A DNA stretch of 64,000 nucleotides from Balamuthia mandrillaris. Taxonomy: Eukaryota > Discosea > Longamoebia > Balamuthiidae. This document shows, piece after piece, positions 13,816 to 26,577 of the stretch; the first letter of the stretch is position 1; the number at the start of each line of letters is the position of its first letter. A program made the translations under genes and the position numbers. The stretch spans positions 1 through 64,000 of the forward strand of contig JAVKOQ010000167.1 in the NCBI GenBank assembly GCA_031835245.1. The letters are read 5' to 3'. The notes under the pieces were generated by a model. The model saw only the letters and a program-made list of their open reading frames with translations. It searched no databases and was not told the origin of the DNA.

Positions 13816-15216
13816 GACACGCCGTACCGCTCCCCAGACACCTAATAACAAAGCCAACTCTTCCCAATCAGGCGAGAACAGATGACCTGCTGCCATTTGT
13901 CCAAAGGGTTTACGGGCAAAGGTGGTGGAGGTGGTCACGGTGAGCTGCATGTTCTCATCCACCGTGATGATGTCCACCTCGGCCTCGTTGTCTGCAGTGA
14001 AGTACAAACATGCAAACTCTTCCAACCCGTCCCCATCAAAGTCCCCCACGACCACTGTTTGGTGCAGTTATTCAGATCGAATGAATGAATGAATGAATGA
14101 ACGTTTAACACAACGAATGGGCACCACAGGTATGCCACAAAAGACAAGCACGGAGGGGAGATAAAACCATCGCCTTGCTTGTTGGTTGGGTGAAACAAAA
14201 AAACATCGTCTACGGTAAGAGTGTCTTCTAGCTTTAGGAGACTGTTGGTGGGGTTTCGGGAGAAGAGCTTGTAGATCATTCGCCCTTGGAAGGTGCCCGA
14301 CGCTACAAAGGTCACCACCAACAACTCTTCCTTGGGAAGGTCGTAGGCCGCCGTCGGGTTGGTGTTGCCCCATGCCACCCCTCTCACCACTTCATTTTCC
14401 TGGGCTCATAGAGACACCTCCATGTATGAGAAGTGGTGACTAGCGAAAGACCTGGGTAGAAACAATGGAATGAGAGGTACCACGCCGCCAAGGCAGCCTT
14501 TGACCTGAGCTGGTGCTTGATCGGCAGCAAACTCTGCATGCTTGGTATCAAAAATAACGAACGCGTTGCGTTGGCAACCTTTTGTTTTTGTTGTTATAGT
14601 TGTTTTGGGTTTTATGTTTTTTTCAAAAAAAAAATGTTTTGTTGTTGGAGAAAACGACCGGTCAGCAGAAAGAAAACAACAATCCAGTGTAAAACCACAA
14701 ACCAATGTCCGGGTCAGAGTCATAAAATACCACAAGGCTAGGGTACAGCTCCCCTCCAAAGTCCGGGCTGGCCACTGCAAGGACCTCATCGGCCAGCACC
14801 ACATACCTGAACTCGTTATTCCCATCCAGCGGCCGGTACTCTGTCACAATCACCTCCACAGCGTAATAGCATGAAATGCCTCCCTCTGAGCACACTTCAA
14901 AGTTGTTGACGGCCACAAAGTTCTTGGCCTTGTTGAGCTGGTAGTTGCCCTGGAAAGGGTCGCTCATGGCGGTCTCGTTCTGGAGGGCGTCGTTGAGCTG
15001 GCGGTATTGGTTGCGCCCTCCGAACTTGGGGAGTTAACCTGGCTTGTGGCGAGGCACATGGTGCCAGTCCTGGCCCAACTGGCCGGAGCGCAAGCTCCCT
15101 GGGGCGAGGCTTTGATGCAAGGCACCCCGATCCCGAAGGCCCTGGGCCATAGAAACTAAAAATACAAATCCCAGAAGCGAGAGCAACAGAGAAAATGATG
15201 AGATTGTGCGATTCAT

Positions 15217-15745
15217 CTTCTTCGCCTTGGCTACTGTCTTTCCTCTCCCAAAGAGGGTGGGCTAGTCTTATGTGCCTTTGCGTTCTCTATTCGGGGTTTT
15301 TAACGTTTAATAACAGATGGAATAAATAAAAATTCACTCTCATTTTTAAAGGGTTAAGTTCACCTCTTCTTTGAAAGGGAATGATGAATGCACCTCTCTT
15401 TTTTCGGGCCTTCTCATTTTGTACGTACCAACAGAAAGAGAGAAAAGCAAATTAGGTGCAATCCACTCTCTTTCGATTGGCTATGGTCAAAAAATTCGCG
15501 TGGTGGAATTTCTAATCCGACACAATCCGCACAGTTTTGACTCAGCAGAAACGGCAAGGGGCAAAAGGGCAGCAATGATGTCCCTGGGCTTCCCTGCTAC
15601 TTTTGAAAGAGGGGGGGGGGGGTACTGCCAAACCAGACCATTGCGCGTTGGTCATTTGGTTGATATCCTGTGCAGAAGATAAGACCTTTTAGAAAATAGC
15701 GTTGTCGACTGGATTTGAGAAGAAGAACCAGAAGGCTGGTATATA
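15217..15745. other. Intergenic region upstream of copy A and downstream of FYVE-PH gene
   Basis: No coding exon seen. It contains an AT-rich stretch (15300-15350) and a run of 10-11 G at about 15612. It would include the promoter of copy A and the 3' UTR of the FYVE-PH gene. Confidence 0.5.
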
Positions 15746-17241
15746 TTAGGGAGTGGCGCTGACATAATGGTCCACCATGGCCAAGTCGTAGCCAGCCTCT
15801 TCCTCGCGTTCCAGCCGTTCCTCCTTTCGTTCGTACTGCTGCAAGCAAGCGCGTAGGGCCTGCACCCATTGCGCTCTCTCTTCCTCTGACTTCAGCACAA
15901 AGTGCAAGTGCTCATCCTTGATGGTGACCAAAGTGAATGTTTTGCTTTCTTCCCCTTCTCCGTCTCCTTCTTCATCTGCATACGTTTTGGCAGCATGAGC
16001 GGTCATAGAGCCCGTCATTCCTGCAAAAATAAAGTCCACATCCGAAAGCTCCAATCGGCGTCGACAGATAGGATGAGGTTGCTGCTTTGTGGCTCCTCCT
16101 TCTTGTTTGGAGGGTCTCCATTGAAGGAAGACGCTCATCTTGTTATGTGTGTTGGAGGGTCCCATTTTTAAGAGCTGCTCTGGCGAGGAGGGAGCAGAAG
16201 GAGTGGTAGGAAATGTGACAAGTTTCAGCGTTACTTTGGTCTTTCGAAGGAGAGATGACGAGGGAGCAGAAGAGGAAGAAGAAGATGTGTCTTGGTGAAG
16301 TTGTTCCCTCACATCTGAAGAAGCAGAGGAGGAGGCGCAATGGCTGTCATCGAGGTAGAGCAACCACATGTCGGTTCCTTGCTTGAGCAACGGCAGCGAG
16401 TGGTTGCGAAAGTGCCAACACTCGTAACAGGCCTTCTGGTCTTTCTCTCCATAGTCCAAATGCCGCAGCTTCACCCTGTAGGACACGCACTTTTTGCAGA
16501 ATATCTTTCCGCAGCGGCGGCAGTGATGCTGTTTTTGTGAGAGTATGCAGCATTCTGTTATTCATATGTATTATATGGCGAAGCGGAAGAAGCAGAGAAG
16601 TGCAGAAGCAGAGAAGAGAGGAAGAGAAGCAGAGAAGAGAGGTGGACAATGTTGAAACCTTTCTATGGCTGACGTTGAAGGTGGCTTGGCAGGCATGACA
16701 GGAAGAGACCTCTTCGTCGTCCTCCCATTCAGGTGCCAACCGTCTTAAAGATACATGTAAGTACTTGAAGTAGAAAAAAAAAACCAAAACTCAATAAAAA
16801 AAAAGGAAGTCGTACTGGGAGATATATTCCTTGAAAGAGTTCTCTTCGTGGAGGCGCTGGTCTGACCAAGAAGCCAAGCACAACACACCAGGTTGCAACA
16901 ACTCTGGTCGAGGATGGTCTCTGTTTTTTTTTTACCAAAAAAAAAATATAGTAGTAGAGGAAGAAGATTACAGACTAAGAAAAGAGACGACAAAAAAACC
17001 CAAAAAGGACGTACTCTATGGTTAAGGGGTCAGAGCATGGTTGCTTGCTTTGTACTTTTCTTTCTTCGGGACGTGACAAAGTTCTTTTCCTCTCTTTGAA
17101 GTTTGTTTTATTTTATTTTTTTTGAAAGAGTTCGCATCAGCGTTACCACAATAACAAAAGAAGGGATTACGTTAGTAACATACCAGCCACAACTTCTTTC
17201 TGTTGTTGTTGCTTGCTCATCAAACTCAAGCAGCCTCCCAT
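15746..17241 (-). CDS. FYVE-PH domain protein with N-myristoylation-type N-terminus
   Basis: Predicted endosomal PI3P-binding protein. The ATG at 17241 opens MGGCLSLMSK, which has Gly2, Cys4 and Ser6 as in dually acylated proteins. Splicing GCT-G to AG-AGG then gives ERKRTLSRPEERK in frame. The FYVE finger is canonical: WEDD for the WxxD motif, CHAC, then RKHHCRRCG across an intron, then FCKKC and CYEC. After a Ser-rich linker the C-terminal part has PH-type strands and the closing helix KSEEERAQWVQALRACLQQY. TAA is at 15746. Two independent membrane-targeting signals, acylation and FYVE, flag a protein held on endosomal or plasma membranes. It could be a scaffold or a Rho-GEF relative, but no DH domain is present. 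Confidence 0.85.
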
Positions 17242-17400
17242 GCTTGCTCTGTTTGTTTGTGTAGTGTGGCCACACCAAAGAAGACCCCAAACCTCGCGCT
17301 ACTTTTTTTCCCCTCCAACAACAACAAAATGATTGTGGAGCAAAGACCAACGAAGAAAACGTCAGCAGCTGTTTCTGAAATTTCCTCTTTCGCATTGCGA

Positions 17401-17410
17401 TGACATCAGC
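17401..17410 (+). promoter_or_regulatory. TGACATCAGC motif upstream of FYVE-PH gene
   Basis: Lies 160 bases upstream of the FYVE-PH ATG, with an ACGTCAGC at 17465-17472. The same ten bases recur at 20498 and 20521. Confidence 0.5.
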
Positions 17411-17514
17411 TTTTGCTCTAATATAGTAAAAACATATTCGGATTTTCCAAATATAGACCACTACACGTCAGCTTCATAATACCCCAAAACAAAAGCCATT
17501 TGATTTTTTTTCTT

Positions 17515-19396
<1,882 letters not shown>

Positions 19397-19681
19397 TTGA
19401 TGTGATGGAGGGCGCGTGTGTAGTTTGTGTAGTTCTTGTTGCTTGCTTGTGCCTGCTTGACAAAAAACAAGAAAGAAAGAATAAAAGACGCCAAACAAAA
19501 AAATATTTTTGGCTGTACGAATTTTTAGTGGTGTTATAGCGGTGATGTCAGCAGCGCAATTTCCTTTTGTAGCTCATTTCTCTGGAATTTCGATACCCCT
19601 GCTGTGGTTTTTCGTTCCGTTTGGCGTTGGTGTGTCTATCAAAGGAAACTTGGGCAGAAATAGGGAATAGACGTGAAGCTC

Positions 19682-19685
<4 letters not shown>

Positions 19686-19720
<35 letters not shown>
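19686..19720. repeat. (GA)n microsatellite
   Basis: About 17 GA units between two minus-strand genes, pyrimidine on their sense strand. Confidence 0.95.
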
Positions 19721-19722
<2 letters not shown>

Positions 19723-19828
19723 GAGAATATCTACAATTGAAAGGATGTTTTTTTTTTCGGATTAAAAATAAAGGGGAACCCCAAAATGATCTGCTTTGGA
19801 CATAAAGAATTTAACAATAGTAATAGAC

Positions 19829-19844
19829 AGCTATGTACATAGCT
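19829..19844 (-). promoter_or_regulatory. 16-base palindrome containing a Pumilio-type UGUACAUA site
   Basis: AGCTATGTACATAGCT reads the same on both strands. It lies about 65 bases past the stop of the small minus-strand gene, so probably in its 3' UTR. UGUANAUA is the consensus for PUF/Pumilio RNA-binding proteins. Confidence 0.45.
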
Positions 19845-19909
19845 CTACAAAAGACAAAGGAACAACCCCCTTTTTGAAAAAAAAGAGTTTTCGGTTTGGG
19901 TCTACCCTT

Positions 19910-20293
19910 TTAAACGTTTTGAGGTTCTCCTTCCTCGCCCTGTTGGGGTTGCGCCTCTTCTTGTTGAGAGGCGGCTTTGCGGGCGTCTTCCTCCTCCTCC
20001 TCCTCGGGGACGTAGTTGGGGTCACGTTCGTTCAAGGCAGCAGGAGCGTCGTCCAACTCAGAGCCAGGGACACCCCAACCTCCATGACCACCTTTACATG
20101 CAGACAAAAAAAAAAAGAAACCACGTTTAAAAAAATATAACGATGGAGCCACTTTTAAGTTTGTTCTTCTTCGTCACACAAGCACTAAATGAAAAAAATA
20201 TATAAATGGCAAACCTTTGACTGGCATGGCGCGCAGCGGACGGCCCGTGCCTGGATGTCTATCATACCCACCGTGCTTCGGTTCCTTTGGCAT
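19910..20293 (-). CDS. Small ribosome-associated-type protein (Stm1/SERBP1- and PDCD4-like motifs)
   Basis: Two exons give about 86 residues from ATG at 20293. Exon 1 ends ...RAMPVK with a split Gly codon and exon 2 opens after ...TGTAAAG. The protein has YDRHPGTGRPLRAMPVKGG, then HGGWGVPGSELDD and then RDPNYVPEEEE, with a Glu/Gln-rich tail. The RHPGTGR...KGG...G-W-G order resembles the conserved core of Stm1/HABP4/SERBP1. The GGWG followed by DPNY resembles the N-terminal motif of PDCD4/MA3 proteins. Those families clamp idle ribosomes or bind the mRNA channel. A ribosome-preservation role is inferred; it has no MA3 domain. It shares a 295-base promoter with the EttA gene. Confidence 0.6.
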
Positions 20294-20588
20294 TGCGTCT
20301 GTTTTTTTTTAAAAAAATAATAAATTTGTGGTGCTTCAACAAAGTAGCGTGTGTACGTGACTGTATGTCTGTATGTCTTTGTGGGTTTATATTTTTGTTG
20401 AACAAAAAATTCTTAAACGTAAATTTTGATTCTTTATTTCCTGTCTGAGGAGTTGCTATCAAATTTCCAGCCGGTTTTCGGGCATTTCTCCAGCCGATGA
20501 CATCAGCACTGCACGTGACGTGACATCAGCGGTAAATTATTCCAAGAATGACAGTTATTTTACTTATTCGCCGCAAAGAAAGAAAGGA
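20294..20588. promoter_or_regulatory. Bidirectional promoter: small Stm1-like gene / EttA gene
   Basis: This 295-base region separates two start codons. It carries TGACATCAGC at 20498-20507 and again at 20521-20530, with a CACGTG E-box at 20512-20517 and TGACGTGACATCA between and across them. These are CRE/bZIP-like and bHLH-like sites by sequence; the binding factors are unknown. Confidence 0.6.
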
Positions 20589-21141
20589 ATGCAGCGAGAG
20601 ATGTATGCGGCCATGTGCAAGAGAGGCGGGAGCTCCTTGGGCGTGCCGCTCTGTCAGCCATTCCGGGGTGCTTCCGCCATGGCTGTCCACCCTTGTGGAA
20701 AGCAACCGCTCCACTCTACCGCCCCGATGATGCGTACCTTCTTCTCTCGCACCACCACAAAACATCATCGACCTTCCGCTTTTCTTCCTCTTCGCCCTCT
20801 CTCGCGCCTGTGTCCCCTCTCCGCTTTCACGCCCTCCACTCACTCGAGTCTAGAAAGCGGCAGACGTGGGTATGCTGCCGGCGGGGGCAAAGGTGGTGGT
20901 GGAGGAAAGAGAAACACCAAAGGGGAAGGAATCTTGGGCAAACCGGTCTTCATCTGCAAGGACCTCTCCAAGATTTTGCCGGATGGCCGTCCTCTCTTCA
21001 CTGACATCAACATCACTCTGCTTCAAGGGTTCGTTCCTCCCTCTCTCCTCCGTTTCTCTGCTGCTCACTCTTATCCCTTCTCTCTTTATTCTCACTTTTA
21101 TTTTTCTCCTCTTCGGTTCCTTCTTTGCGTTTTCTCTCTCC

Positions 21142-21194
<53 letters not shown>

Positions 21195-23320
21195 CCTTTC
21201 TCTCCTCTTCTTTTAAAAAATGAAGAGCCAAGATAGGAGTGTTGGGTCCAAATGGAACGGGCAAGTCAAGCCTTTGCAAGGTGATCGCGGGGCTGGATGG
21301 AGAGTATGAGGGAGAGGCCAGAGTGCTGGGCAACCTCAAGGTGGGATACCTCCCTCAGGAGCCACAGCTCGACCCCGAGAAGACGGTGAGAGAGAACGTG
21401 TTGGAGGGGGTGGCAGACAAGATGGCCCTACTGCGGCGGCTTGAGGAGCTGACGCAACAGTTGAAAGAGGAAGAGGAGAAGAGCAGTGGGAGCGATGAGA
21501 GAAAGAATGCGTTATTGGCGGAGAGGCAGAAACTCAATGAGAAGGTGGACGAGCTTGGCATTCGGGACTTGCCGTGGAGGATAGAGAAAGCAATGGTTGC
21601 TCTGCGGTGTCCCAATGGAGATCGTGATGTTGTTAACTTGTCTGGAGTATGTTTTTCTTATTTCTATTCTTTCTTTCTACGGGAAGATTCCATATTAACT
21701 GACTTGTGCTCTTGGACCCAAAGGGAGAGCGGCGCAGAGTTGCTTTGTGCCAGTTGTTGGTATCTCAACCAGACATGCTATTACTCGATGAACCTACAAA
21801 CCATCTTGACGCGGAGTCGGTACGCATCTCCCTCTCGTTCTCCCGTTCTTCTCTATCATCCCTTGGTTCGACGTTGTTCTAATACGGGAAGGAAAGGTGG
21901 CTTGGTTGGAATCATATCTCAATGATTATCCAGGAACGGTCATGGCTGTAACGCATGACCGATATTTCCTTGACAACGTAACGGGCTGGATTCTTGAGCT
22001 TGATAGAGGTCCCACTATTTCTATGTTTATGCTTTCTTCCACTTTCTTTGTTCTTCTTTCATTTGCTCTCTCTCTCTCTCTCTCTCTCGTCTTGTTCTCC
22101 TTCCCTTGTTCCCTTGTTGAGTCTGATGGCAATAATACTTTTCAGGTTCATGCTATACATATAAAGGCAACTATTCAACATGGTTAGAAGCACAACAGAA
22201 CAGAATGGATTTGGAGGCCAAACAAATGAAAGCTCGCAACAAGCTCATCGAGCGAGAGAGGGAGTGGATTAACTCTGGAGCCAAAGCACAAGTTACAAAG
22301 AACAAAGCACGTATCAAGGCCTACGAGAAGCTCCTACAAGAAGCCACATCCTCCCCTCCAGTTTATGGCAACATCAAAATCCCTCCTGGTCCTCGTTTGG
22401 GTTTGTGCTGCTTCCGTCTTTTTTATTTGCTTTGTTGTCATTGCTCTTTCTTCATTCTTATTCAAAAAAAAAAAACAGGCGATGTAGTCGTTAGAGCAAG
22501 AAACCTCCGGAAGACAGTTAACGGCAAAAAGCTCATCAACGACTTCTCTTTTAATATCCCACCTGGGGGCATCGTGGGGGTTATAGGCCCAAACGGAGCT
22601 GGCAAGACCACTCTTCTCAACATCATAACAGGGCGAGACACACCGGATGAAGGAGAATTAGAAGTAGGTAACACCGTCAAGATAGGTAGTGTGGAGCAAC
22701 ATCGTGACTCTCTCGTGGGCGGAAATACCATCTTTGAGGAGATCGCAGAGGGACAGGAATTCCTGCAGGTGGGAGACCATCGTCTTCACATGCGTGCCTA
22801 CGTTGCTGCTGTACGTCTTCTCTTTCGAAGAGCTTCGCTTATCTTTCTCTTGTTTTGTTCTCTTTTGATTCCGGAATGCTAACACTTCAAAAAACAGTTT
22901 TCGTTCCGAGATGATGCGCAACAAAAAGAAGTTGAAGTGTTGAGCGGAGGAGAACGCAATCGTGTGTTCTTAGCAAAGACGTTAAAGAGAGGCTGCAATT
23001 TGTTGTTGTTGGACGAACCGACCAACGACTTGGACGTTCATGTTTTGAGCAACCTCGAAAATGCACTCCAGGAATTTGCAGGAACGGCCATCGTGGTAAC
23101 TCACGACCGATGGTTCCTCGATCGCCTTTGCACTCACCTCATCGCCTTTGAGGGAGATGGCAAGGTTCTCTTCTTTGATGGCAACTATTCTCAGTACATG
23201 ACCGACAAGCGAAAGCGTACAGGTACTTCTCTCTCACTCCCTTCTTTTTCTCTTCTGTTGATTCATCCATTATCAAAAATAGGCAAACAACAGCACACAC
23301 AACCAAAACTGCGCATGTAA
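20589..23320 (+). CDS. ettA: EttA-type ABC-F ATPase with mitochondrial-type leader
   Basis: Translation factor family that binds the ribosomal E site. After ATG at 20589 come about 100 residues rich in Arg, Ser, Pro and His with few acids, typical of a mitochondrial presequence. Then two ABC cassettes follow: Walker [10 protein letters not shown], the family-specific [20 protein letters not shown] joined to [41 protein letters not shown]; then the linker to IPPGPRLG, Walker [40 protein letters not shown] and THDRWFLDR. Both sites look complete. The match is to bacterial EttA rather than eukaryotic ABCF1-3 or Gcn20. TAA is at 23318-23320, 70 bases from the convergent RhoGAP gene. Introns near 21029, 21647, 21820, 22010, 22397, 22813 and 23221 are CT-rich. 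Confidence 0.9.
21141..21200. repeat. (TC)n in EttA intron
   Basis: TC run with two CCC interruptions on the sense strand of the first EttA intron. Confidence 0.9.
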
Positions 23321-23390
23321 CGCCCTTCAAGGAGTAAGCAATAACACATCTCTTATTATCGTCAGCGCTTTTGTGAGAAAAAAAATTTTA

Positions 23391-26300
23391 CTAGTTGCTG
23401 TTGTTTGAGGATAGAAGGTGCATAAGAGAAGAATCATCCAACGGACGAGCGTCGTTTTGACTGCTGTTGCTGTTATCGTTGTTGCGAGAAACTGGAGAAG
23501 CCATATCAGAAACAGTTTTACTTCTTGTTTTCAGTCTCTTCACAGTCAACGTTCCGGACACGTTTGTTTTCTTGTTGTTCGTCTTCTCTTTCCTTGGAGA
23601 TGTTATCGATACAGTTGAAGAAGCAGCAGAGGAAGAAGACGAGGAGGATGAGGATGAGGAAGAAGAAAGAGGGAGAGAAAAGGATGATACGTTGACCATC
23701 TTTTGTCCGGTTCGCTTCTCTTTGACTTTGTCTCGCATCTTTCGGAGACTCTGTTCCGCTTTGGCGCGTGCCTTCTTCTCCTCTTGAAGTTCCTGTTGCA
23801 AGAGTTGAACCTCTCGCCTCATTTTGGCATTGTTGATAGTTTCCTGCTCAAAGCTTCTCTTCAGGTGTTGCATTTCAAGGCTTAGGCGGCGGAACCATTC
23901 CTCCAACGACTTTCGAGCTGCCGTTTCAGCGTTGAGCCTCTGCTCTAGTTGTTGGATTGTTATAGGTGTCGTTAGTCGTTGTTGCTCCTTCTCTTTCTCT
24001 CCTTTTGTGGCTTCTTTCTTTGCTAATCTCCTCTTTGATAGAGAGGGAGAAGAAGGAGCAGAATAGGAATAAGAAGGACGTTTTTCCTTTTCTTCTTTGT
24101 CTTCTGTGTCTTCTTCAAGTGAATCTTCGGGAACCGACTCATCTCTTTCTTCCTCTGGTTCCAATGCAGTTACGTTCTTTTCCTCTCTCGCATCTTCAAC
24201 AACTCCTCCTTTTTCTTCTCCATCTCCATCTTCTTCCGATGATGATGACGCTGATGCTGATGAAGCAGAAGATGAAGACGATCGGAATGGAATGTGTGAA
24301 AGAGCTTCTGGTGGGAAGGGAATAATTCTACAATGAGGTGCTCGATATTTGCTGTTGTTGTTGTTGGGAGTCCTTGAAGTCTCTTTTTGTGTTTCTGAAC
24401 TTGGTGACTTTCGAATGGAGTTTCTTTTTCGAGGAGAGACTAGGGCGTTAACTGTAGGAGAGAGTGGAGGCGGTTCATCCGCTTCTTCTGTTGTAAATTG
24501 TACCCTATCTTTCTTCGGCATAGGCAATGGAGGTATAGCAGTCGTTGTAGAAGAAGGAATGGAAGAAAAAGAATGGGAAATAGGAGGCACTTGCGGAAGC
24601 GGTTTTGTTGGACGAGGTTTAACTGCTCTCTTCGCCTCACGTGCATTACAGTTCTTCTCGTTAATTTGTTCAATGACTCTTCGCATGATGACGTGTTGAA
24701 GTTCGGCTTTCTCCTCTTCTTTCTCGCTTCTTATGCCTGTCTTGTTGTCGATTTGTTTGCGTTTGCTTTCCTGTGGAGAAGGAGGCGTGTTCGAAGAGGA
24801 AGATGGTCCTTCACATTCTTCACAATAAGTCACGGGAAACACTCCAAAACGAAGCTTCGGCACTCCTTTTTCTACAGCAGATGGAGGAGCAAGAATTGCT
24901 CCTGTCCACCATCCACTCTCGTGCTCTCTGCAGACTCCAATCATATCTCCAATCTTCAGCGCCAACTCTTCCTCGTTCTGTGCTTCATAGTCATAGACAG
25001 CTCTCACATGCCTGACAAATCCATTTTCGTGGAGTTCCATTATCTCTTCCTCCGTCAATGACCCCGTTTGGCGGCTTCCGCTCCCCATCTCCTTCTCCAG
25101 TTCTTCATCCGTTGGCAACTCTTTGATCAACTCTTTGTACTTTCTAATAAGCGAAGCCGTAAAAGTGTTGACCATCGGAGTTTCCTGCACGATCTTTATG
25201 ACGTTGTACTCGTCGTCCGTTCGAAGGATGTTGGGTCCAAAACACGTAGCCATGTTGTGAACGTGCATCTTGTTGAACTCGGAGCGAGCAACAACGTTTC
25301 GCATGAAGCGCAACAATCGTTTCAGCACGAGCAAGTTGGCGGGTGGCAGTTGAAGCAGGACCTCAGCGATTTCGGAGGGAGAAGAAGCATCTTGAAGAGT
25401 GATGAGATCTTCGTAGAGCTCAAAGGTTAAGAGCGGCTCGGGCAATTCGCGAAACCACTGCTTCAGCAAGTTACACACTAAGTGGATGTCCTTGCAGGTG
25501 TTCTCCAAATCCACCATTTCTCCTATTTCATTTTATCCAGTCTAATAAGCATAGGCAAAGAGCAACATTGGCAAACAGGCAAGAAGGAAATGAACCTTTG
25601 TTAAAACGTTTGCGAAGGGCTTCTATTTCAGCAACACTCGCAGATAACCGGAAGATCCCTTCTGTGTCGACTGCTGTTTTTGTTCGCAACAAACACAGAA
25701 AAAAAATATTAATAACAATATATGAAAGCAGAAAGAATGAAGAATGAACAAGATGGGAGAAAGCAGGAAGAAGAAGGAAGAAAGCGAACCACAGCGTTCA
25801 ATATAATTCATGCATGCCTCCATCACAAAAGGTAGTTTGCGACCACGGAACGTTTCTATCAAAGGTACTCCAAAAACAGCCTCTTCTTTGCTTCTTCTTT
25901 GGTTTGGCGAAGAAGACGTCTCGGAAAGAGAAGAAGACTGCGACGGAAACGAAGAAGGAGTCGCAACAAGAGAAGGTGACAAGGACAACGACGAAGAAGA
26001 AGGAGAAGAAGAAAAATGAAGTTTGTTGTTATGAGTAAGTGGGTTGTCCCTCCGCGAAAAAGAGCCCTTCTTTGGATAGTTGCTCTTCTTGATGAAGCTG
26101 AGGGTGGAGGAGACCACTTTGGAGATGTTGTCTTTCTTTTGGAGGAACAAGACCTCATGGGGAGCGACATTCTGCTCGTTCAATGATAACGTGTTATTCA
26201 GCGCTGTTTAGTTTTTTATTGTTTGTTGGATTTTTAAAAAAAGAGAAATAAGAAAAAAGAAAAAAAACAAGAAAGAGGAGAGCAAAGTGAAGAAAACAAA

Positions 26301-26577
26301 GTCAAGAAACAAGAAAACGAAAAAAAAAAACGATATTGCAACAAGACAAAAATGACAAACAATAAAACCAAAAAAAAAAAAGAAGAAAGGACAAACGGTG
26401 TTCATCGGCTTTTTCCCGGTAGAGCAGAAGCTTGTAGGGATCTTTGTGCTGCCAACGTTTCGCCAGCTGTGCGATAAGTTCTGATACAGGACCTTCGAAA
26501 TTGGCGAGCATATCCTCCGTCCAACCGTCGACATTTCGAACCTGTAGCACGTTTACTTTGGGGTGTGCTGAGTCCAT
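23391..26577 (-). CDS. RhoGAP-SH3 protein with coiled coil
   Basis: Predicted GTPase-activating protein for Rho/Rac. ATG at 26577 starts an N-terminal ubiquitin-fold or RA-like exon (VNVLQVRNVDGWTEDML). A Ser-rich linker leads to the RhoGAP domain: VFGVPLIETF, a DTEGIFRLS stretch with the expected arginine finger, FRELPEPLLTFELYEDL, FNKMHVHNMATCFGPNIL. An SH3 domain follows (VRAVYDYEAQNEEELALKIGD...GWWTGA...FGVFPVTY). A Pro/Ser-rich tail of about 350 residues with a coiled coil (about 23720-23950) ends at TAG 23391. The last exon alone encodes about 700 residues. It fits with the PAK-like kinase and NCKAP1 in the same window as part of Rac-actin signalling. Confidence 0.9.

Larger units (their letters stand above)
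11769..15216 (-). pseudogene. Broken paralogue (copy A) of the secreted FG-GAP protein at 29.7 kb
   Basis: Exon by exon it aligns with copy B (29729-33883) in the opposite orientation. It begins with a signal-peptide-like start (NRTISSFSLLLSLLGF), followed by DWHHVPRHKPG. FG-GAP-type VVGDFDGDGLEEFA and AGDLDGDTRDEV follow, then ENVRLGKPRHW and the DNASPEGGLYPY / CARDB-like C-terminal part. About 1 kb of the middle that copy B has is absent, and there is at least one other break, so it does not look able to make the full protein. The remaining exons are still similar to copy B, so the decay is probably fairly recent. A shorter spliced product cannot be excluded without transcript data. Confidence 0.75.
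19397..19909. other. Enolase upstream region and 3' UTR of the small Stm1-like gene
   Basis: It contains TGATGTCAGC at 19543-19552 (reverse of the TGACATCA-type motif) about 150 bases upstream of the enolase ATG. A (GA)n run lies at 19686-19720, with T- and A-runs after it, and a perfect 16-base palindrome at 19829-19844. No exon seen. Confidence 0.6.
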
